This document shows positions 59,414-64,000 of a DNA stretch of 64,000 nucleotides, one piece after another. Position 1 is the stretch's first letter. Each line of letters starts with the position of its first letter. The position numbers and the translations under genes are program-made. The notes under the pieces were generated by a model, which was given only the letters and a program-made list of their open reading frames with translations, had not been told where the DNA came from and searched no databases. The DNA is from JBCDAP01 sp038747915 (GTDB lineage: Bacteria; Planctomycetota; Phycisphaerae; Phycisphaerales; UBA1924), in assembly GCA_038747915.1 (NCBI GenBank), contig JBCDJJ010000004.1:1-64000 (forward strand). The letters run 5' to 3'.

Positions 59414-59662
59414 CGGCGGTGGACACTCGCATTGATTGCGTTCGTCGTCCGACGGTGTTGAGTTGGTCATGGAGGGCGGATCATGCACCGCCGTGACGAA
59501 CGAATACGCCGATGCGCCGCAGGCACATCAACTGCCCCGAGGCCCGCACGCGCCGCACGTCTTCGCACCGGCACCCGTGTTCCACGACACGCTCAGGGCC
59601 TTCATATCGCCTCGAGTGGAAGCAACAACATCTGCCGCGGGAATCCAGCGGGAACACGGGCG

Positions 59663-60181
59663 TCATCGTGACGGGGCACCAAAGGCTTCGCCATCCTGAG
59701 CCGACTCGGGATCGAAGAAGGCCACGGACATCGAGCCAAAGGCGTGGTAGCCCCTCACTCCGGCTTGACGGGTACCCATCACTCCCATGCTGTCGGAGGG
59801 TGCAGAGGTCAGCAGCACGAGTTCACCCGCCGTAACGCCTCGAGATGTCAAGCCACGCGCGACGTTGGTGGCGTCGATATCACCCGACGGCGGCCACGCG
59901 AAGACCACGAACACCATCCCATCGGCCGGCGCGATGAAGTCGAACTCGCCCTCGAGGTTCGGCCACCCGTCGATCGCGATCGCCGACGCTGGGATCTCCG
60001 GGAACGATTCTCTCGCCGACTCCTGCATGGCGGGAACGAGCGAGAGATGCTCCTCCGTCAGATGGCCGAACCGACCGTGCTGACACCCGGCCGGTGCCAC
60101 GAGCGCCACCCCAGCGCCCCCCACGAGCGCCGCCCCGGTGCCCCCGATGAGCCGCCGACGTTTGGAGTTCTTCTTGTTCAT
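59663..60181 (-). CDS. Small exported protein, possible Tat or lipoprotein substrate
   Basis: A 172-residue protein starting MNKKNSKRRRLIGGTGAALV, a basic Arg-rich leader followed by a hydrophobic stretch and a Cys (C33) after APAG that may be a lipobox. A short beta-rich domain follows, with FDFIAPADGMVFVVFAWPP and SMSVAFFDPE. No family recognised. Its start has a weak GAGGGA just upstream. Confidence 0.6.
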   Translation of the reverse strand: MNKKNSKRRRLIGGTGAALVGGAGVALVAPAGCQHGRFGHLTEEHLSLVPAMQESARESFPEIPASAIAIDGWPNLEGEFDFIAPADGMVFVVFAWPPSGDIDATNVARGLTSRGVTAGELVLLTSAPSDSMGVMGTRQAGVRGYHAFGSMSVAFFDPESAQDGEAFGAPSR

Positions 60182-60514
60182 CCTGTCCCTCGCAGTGTGA
60201 GTGAATCTGTGTTCAGTCATCAGCTCGCAGTCGAAAAGTACCGCGGGATCCAGGGGCATACCAAGCGCGCCGCATAGGCACGTTGAGAAAAAGGGGTTCC
60301 CCCAGGCGGCACCGTCTCCGCGCCGGGAAACCTCGCGCGGTGCCAACCACGTGGACCACGCTCCACTCGTCACCCTCCCCAGAGAGTGGCGAGGTGGCCT
60401 CAAGAGCCAGAACCGAAGAAGCAGCAAGAAGTCATGATGATCAGGGTGAGTCACCTCGCCATCTCGCCACCTCGCCACTGTTTGGGGCGTTGGCAGCGTG
60501 ACCTCCGATCGCGC
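60182..60514. other. Intergenic region with an octamer repeat
   Basis: A 333-base gap between two divergent-side genes on the minus strand. It contains the repeat described at 60385-60479 and otherwise nothing that I can recognise. Confidence 0.4.
60385..60479. repeat. GTGGCGAG octamer tandem and inverted repeat
   Basis: AGTGGCGAGGTGGC (60385-60398) is perfectly inverted at 60466-60479 (GCCACCTCGCCACT). The right side, 60451-60478, holds about three and a half tandem copies of one octamer (CCACCTCG with variants). The 67-base spacing leaves a potential hairpin loop without a T-run. Confidence 0.5.
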
Positions 60515-61405
60515 TCAGTACCCCAGCCGGGTCAAACGATCGGCGACCTGCGCGGCGTACCCACCGCCGAACAAGTGCGCATGCACAAGCAGCGGGTAGA
60601 GCTGATACACCAGCATCCGGCGCTCGAAGAAGCCCTCACCGATCGGGCGGCGCTCGTGGAAGCGCTCGAAGAACCGCGGCCCGCCCGTGTCGAACAGCGC
60701 GATGAAGGCGAGGTCGCACTCGGGGTCGCCACGAAAGATCGCTGGGTCGATCATCGCGAGCACACGGCCACTACCGGTCACCACATTGCCCGACCACACA
60801 TCACCATGGAGCAACGACGGGCGATCGGGCTCCATCAACACACCATCAAGATCGCCCGCGAGCCGCTCGCACCGCGCGAGCGTGCTCGCGTCGAGCTGGC
60901 CAGCTTCGTGCGCACCGCGGGCGAAGTGCATCAGTCGATGATGCGCAAAGAACGCCGACCACGACTCCATCACCGGGTTCGGCAGCGGGAGCGGACCGAT
61001 GAGCGTCTCGCGCTCCAGGCCGAACGAGCACGACCCGGGCACCACCTCGTACAGATCCACCAGCAGGTCAGCCAAGTGGTTTCCCGAATCCCCCGGCCCG
61101 AGCGATGGGTTCACCACCGCGCCCGTGTCGACCGTCGTCTCGTCCACCCACGCCAGCACCAGCATCTCCGACGCCGCGTGAAGTACCCGGGGCACCGGGA
61201 GCGCGGTCCGCTCGGCAAGTTCGCGCACCATCCACCCCTCGATATCGAGGGCCCCGCCGGCTCCCCCTGCCTTCACCACAACCGATTGTCCATCCGCACC
61301 CTCGGCGCGAACAACCTCAGCGACGCACCCACCCGCCAGAGATGAGACCCGGCGGATCTCCGTCCCCAGGATGTTCGCCAGTTGTTCCCGCAATGCCCGA
61401 TGCAC
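60515..61405 (-). CDS. Fructosamine/ketosamine-3-kinase family protein
   Basis: APH-like kinase that phosphorylates the sugar part of glycated proteins or free ketosamines so that the adduct breaks down. The catalytic loop is LLHGDVWSGNV (D202) and the metal motif IDPA (D220); the family-typical GDPECDLAF follows. At 296 residues it matches the usual length. The GTG at 61405 is favoured by similarity of the N-terminal region; no Shine-Dalgarno is seen. Confidence 0.88.
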   Translation of the reverse strand: MHRALREQLANILGTEIRRVSSLAGGCVAEVVRAEGADGQSVVVKAGGAGGALDIEGWMVRELAERTALPVPRVLHAASEMLVLAWVDETTVDTGAVVNPSLGPGDSGNHLADLLVDLYEVVPGSCSFGLERETLIGPLPLPNPVMESWSAFFAHHRLMHFARGAHEAGQLDASTLARCERLAGDLDGVLMEPDRPSLLHGDVWSGNVVTGSGRVLAMIDPAIFRGDPECDLAFIALFDTGGPRFFERFHERRPIGEGFFERRMLVYQLYPLLVHAHLFGGGYAAQVADRLTRLGY

Positions 61406-61547
61406 GGGAGTGTTGTACCGATCGGCGTGGTGAGCGGTCGGTTCAACACCCACACCGGGTCCGGCCGATGCATACGCTTCGCTTTGGGATGTGCTCCCCG
61501 GTCGCGGCCAGCGTGGGCCCGATGGGCGAGCCGATGTGGAGAGGCCG

Positions 61548-62489
61548 ATGCGCACACGAACAGGGTCCGCGGGGTTCACACTCATCGAGCTGCTTCTGGT
61601 GGTGGCGATCATCGCGCTGCTGATCGGGCTGCTGCTGCCGGCGCTCGGGCAGGCGCGAGAGGTCGCCCGGTCGATCTCGTGCAAGAGCCAACTCCGCCAG
61701 CTGTCGATGCTCCTCGACGTGTACGCGACGGATCACGACGAGGAGTACACGCCTACCTGGGGTCGCCCGCGGTGGGCGGTCGGCCTGCTGGCCTACGCGG
61801 ATGTGCGCGTCGAGCGCTTCCGCGTGACCGAGACCGTGGAGGGCCAGACGGTCGAGCGTGATAGCTTCCGGTTCGCTTTCAACGACGAGAACGACGACGA
61901 CGGCGAGGGCGGCGCCACCGCCACGGTGCCATCCGCGGTCCGCATGCTGCTCTGCCCGAGCGACCCCGGCGGCCCCGACCACGGCAAGGACTTTGAGCCG
62001 GAGATCGAACCAAACCGCAAGCGCAGCTATGTGATCAACGGCTTCAACGACGAGCTCGCACGACGCACACTCACCGGCGAGGGCAACCCGGACTGGGAGG
62101 CCGAAGTCGAATCGATCATCTCGGCACGAAACAACCAGGAGTTCCGGCGGCTCGTGCGCTACCGCTCGGCCCGCCGGACGTCGATGCGGTGGCTGAGCGA
62201 CACCGCCGTCTTCGGCGAGAAGTACTCGAGTTCGAGCCACGAGTACCTGGATCTCATCGAGAACGTCGGGAACGATTTTTCCGAGCTCAACCGCCGGCGG
62301 CACGCGGACCAGTACTCGAACTACGCGATGGCCGATGCATCGGTCCGCTCGATCCGCGACCCGCTCGCGCTCACACCGACCAACGTGTGGGGCGCGACCG
62401 GGTGGGGTCGACAGTCGGTGCTGAACTTCGTGGAGGATGTCGACGACCTGGGCGACGAGAACTCGCCCGAGGAAGAGGACGGACGCTGA
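61548..62489 (+). CDS. Type II secretion-like pseudopilin
   Basis: A 313-residue protein starting MRTRTGSAG, cleavage before FTLIELLLVVAIIALLIG with Glu at mature position 5. LLCPSDPGGPDH and a DASVRSIRDP segment mark the C-terminal domain shared by planctomycete pseudopilins. GGAGAGG directly before the ATG supports 61548. It overlaps the next gene's region by one base only and begins a compact rightward cluster. Confidence 0.9.
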   Translation: MRTRTGSAGFTLIELLLVVAIIALLIGLLLPALGQAREVARSISCKSQLRQLSMLLDVYATDHDEEYTPTWGRPRWAVGLLAYADVRVERFRVTETVEGQTVERDSFRFAFNDENDDDGEGGATATVPSAVRMLLCPSDPGGPDHGKDFEPEIEPNRKRSYVINGFNDELARRTLTGEGNPDWEAEVESIISARNNQEFRRLVRYRSARRTSMRWLSDTAVFGEKYSSSSHEYLDLIENVGNDFSELNRRRHADQYSNYAMADASVRSIRDPLALTPTNVWGATGWGRQSVLNFVEDVDDLGDENSPEEEDGR

Positions 62490-62490
62490 G

Positions 62491-62949
62491 ATGAGCATCA
62501 AGACCATCGTGCTCGCTGTGATCGTGGTCGCGCTCACGGGTGTCGTGACCGTGGTGTATCTCAATCAGAATCGCCCGCCCGAGATGGCGATTCTCGGCCG
62601 TTCCGTCGAGCAACGGGGCCGCACGATCCACACCTTCAGCCTCGGCGGCGAGTACGCGATCCGCTCGATCGAACTCCGCGCCGCCGAGCCGCCCGCGCCC
62701 ACCGCCGATGACGACCAGACCGGGGACACCGAAGAAGAGGATGCGGACCCCGGCGTGGTATGGCGCGTCGTCGCTCTCGATGAGCCCGTGATGCTCGCCA
62801 ACTTCACCCTCGGTCGGCTCGGCCCGTGGGGAGGCTTCGATATCGAGGTCCGCCGGTTCCGCGACATGGTCAGGGGCGAGCGGTACGTCCTCGAGATCGA
62901 TGCCGTCGGACGGTCCGCCGAGATCACCTTTACGCACCCCGACAGCTGA
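62491..62949 (+). CDS. Membrane-anchored protein of unknown function
   Basis: 152 residues with one N-terminal helix (TIVLAVIVVALTGVVTVVYL) and a periplasmic beta-rich domain interrupted by an acidic stretch (ADDDQTGDTEEEDADPG). It starts one base after the pseudopilin stop, so the two are translationally coupled and probably function together at the envelope. Confidence 0.75.
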   Translation: MSIKTIVLAVIVVALTGVVTVVYLNQNRPPEMAILGRSVEQRGRTIHTFSLGGEYAIRSIELRAAEPPAPTADDDQTGDTEEEDADPGVVWRVVALDEPVMLANFTLGRLGPWGGFDIEVRRFRDMVRGERYVLEIDAVGRSAEITFTHPDS

Positions 62950-62997
62950 CGCACGGCTCGTCCGAGAGCGAACACCGCTCGGGAGAATCGTGGATTC

Positions 62998-63774
62998 ATG
63001 CCGACGCTCGCGATCGAGGACTTCATCGGCGGGCAGGTGATCTTCATCGGGCTGATCGTGGCCCTGATGATCGGTGGGGCCATCGCCGCGTGGTGGTTCG
63101 ACCGCAAGCGGCTCGACGCGCTGCGGGCGTGGGCCGCGAGCAACGGGCTCACGTTCGACCCGCACAAGCGCAGCTACGCCCTGCCGATCTCCCTGTTTCG
63201 GAAGGGGCACTCGCGGTGGGCGCGGCGGTTCTGCACCGGTCGGCTCGAGCAGCCGATCGCTGGGCTCGACGATCACCCACCGCTCGAACTCTTCGAGTAC
63301 CACTACGCGGTCACGAGCGGCTCCGGGAAGAACCGCCGCACCACGCACTACTACCACCCGTGCATCGCGGTCCATCTCGCCTTCGAGCCGGGCGACCTGG
63401 CCATCCGCGACGAGCACCTGGGCGACAAGCTCGGCGCCGCCTTCGGCATGGACGACATCGACTTCGAGCACGCCGAGTTCTCGAAGCGGTACCACGTCAC
63501 CGGGCACGACCGCGAGCGGGTCTACGAGCTGATGCACACCCGGATGATCGACTTCCTGCTCACGTACCGCCGTCAGCGGCTCGAGATCGCCGGTGACACG
63601 CTCTTCGTGCACCTGACCGGGCGGGCCGATGTCGAGGATTACGACCGGCTGCTCGGGTGCTGCCGCGGCATCCTCGCGCTGCTCCCGCGGACGCTCGTCA
63701 ACCGCGAGCGCGTCCGCCGCGGGCTCGACGTGATCATCGATGCCGGCGCCGCTGCCGCCAAGCCGGAGGTATAA
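62998..63774 (+). CDS. Membrane protein upstream of lemA (DUF3137-like)
   Basis: A 258-residue protein with one N-terminal membrane helix (VIFIGLIVALMIGGAIAAWWF) and a cytoplasmic domain. Short region SGKNRRTTHYYHP and GDLAIRDEHLGDKLG are its most distinctive phrases. Location directly before lemA resembles the DUF3137-LemA pairs of other bacteria. Identity is tentative and no enzymatic role is suggested. Confidence 0.6.
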   Translation: MPTLAIEDFIGGQVIFIGLIVALMIGGAIAAWWFDRKRLDALRAWAASNGLTFDPHKRSYALPISLFRKGHSRWARRFCTGRLEQPIAGLDDHPPLELFEYHYAVTSGSGKNRRTTHYYHPCIAVHLAFEPGDLAIRDEHLGDKLGAAFGMDDIDFEHAEFSKRYHVTGHDRERVYELMHTRMIDFLLTYRRQRLEIAGDTLFVHLTGRADVEDYDRLLGCCRGILALLPRTLVNRERVRRGLDVIIDAGAAAAKPEV

Positions 63775-63813
63775 CCCCGTGATCGCATCACACGTGCCCG
63801 TAGGAGGTCGGTC

Positions 63814-64000
63814 ATGGGGCCAGGAATGATCTCGGTGATCGTTGTCGTTGTGCTGGTGCTGATGTTCGGCGGCGCGATCATCGGCCTGTACAACGCACTG
63901 GTGAGCGCGAGGCAGCGGGTCCGTGAGAGCTGGTCCAACGTCGACACCGAGCTCCAGCGGCGGCACAGCCTCATCCCCAACCTTGTCAACACCGTGCAGG
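63814..64000 (+). CDS. lemA: LemA-family protein, 3' end outside the window
   Basis: The frame is open to the window edge. It starts at ATG 63814 behind TAGGAGGT, with an N-terminal helix (VIVVVVLVLMFGGAIIG) followed by the diagnostic LemA run YNALVSARQRVRESWSNVD and RRHSLIPNLVNTV. LemA proteins are membrane-anchored helical-bundle proteins of uncertain role. Confidence 0.93.
   Translation, partial: MGPGMISVIVVVVLVLMFGGAIIGLYNALVSARQRVRESWSNVDTELQRRHSLIPNLVNTVQ

Noticed and set aside
61491..61547. GTG start for the third pseudopilin
   Set aside because: It would place extra residues before the short basic prepilin leader; the ATG at 61548 with GGAGAGG fits the class better.

Overview
The window looks like a chromosomal segment of a high-GC planctomycete, most likely of the class Phycisphaerae. 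Supporting traits are several secreted proteins with dockerin-like Cys/Asp modules (CNADLDESGTVD type), three pseudopilins with the FTLIELL start found in large planctomycete families, a locus of xylanases, lyase and sulfatase with no SusC/SusD pair, ResB/CcsA cytochrome c maturation, and many starts with weak or no Shine-Dalgarno. This assignment is an inference from gene content; no rRNA is present to confirm it.

1-15 kb: an AT-rich foreign-looking ORF, then nhaA, a duplicated PGPGW membrane protein and rlmN; a large secreted RTX/metallopeptidase-like protein with a good terminator; a tautomerase-transketolase pair; dnaN; a beta-helix-like exported protein; an orphan DNA methyltransferase; a small Cys/His protein; and tRNA-Thr(CGU).

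15-39.5 kb: the accessory heart of the window, a polysaccharide (probably xylan or sulfated xylan-like glycan) utilisation region. Seven minus-strand genes run from 27.1 to 15.2 kb: GH10 xylanase, MATE transporter, sulfatase, pseudopilin, LamG-like exported protein, heparinase II/III-type lyase, second GH10. Divergent from them lie a third, multidomain GH10 and a LacI-family regulator. A lipoprotein lipase, a G8/beta-helix/dockerin protein, a second pseudopilin and another dockerin-tailed exported protein follow. Palindromes with a central CG near the pseudopilin and sulfatase are candidate LacI-type operators.

39.5-64 kb: mostly housekeeping. tRNA-Glu(CUC), an orphan MoxR-like ATPase, a large exported protein with an N-terminal dockerin-like region, thioesterase-gmhA, an M56 peptidase without its usual BlaI partner, a LuxR-type regulator, a one-domain asparaginase, alr, a DEAD-box helicase plus esterase, resB-ccsA, glgP, two envelope proteins (a triple PepSY-like lipoprotein and a small exported protein), a fructosamine kinase, and a rightward cluster of pseudopilin, two membrane proteins and the start of lemA. 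A palindromic MITE-like element (59.2-59.4 kb) and an octamer repeat (60.4 kb) lie in the gaps.

Sampled lines suggest the plus strand is G-rich left of about 14 kb and C-rich to its right, on both coding strands, so a replichore boundary (terminus-like polarity) or an inversion junction may lie near 14-15 kb. No CRISPR, rRNA, insertion sequence or phage gene was found.
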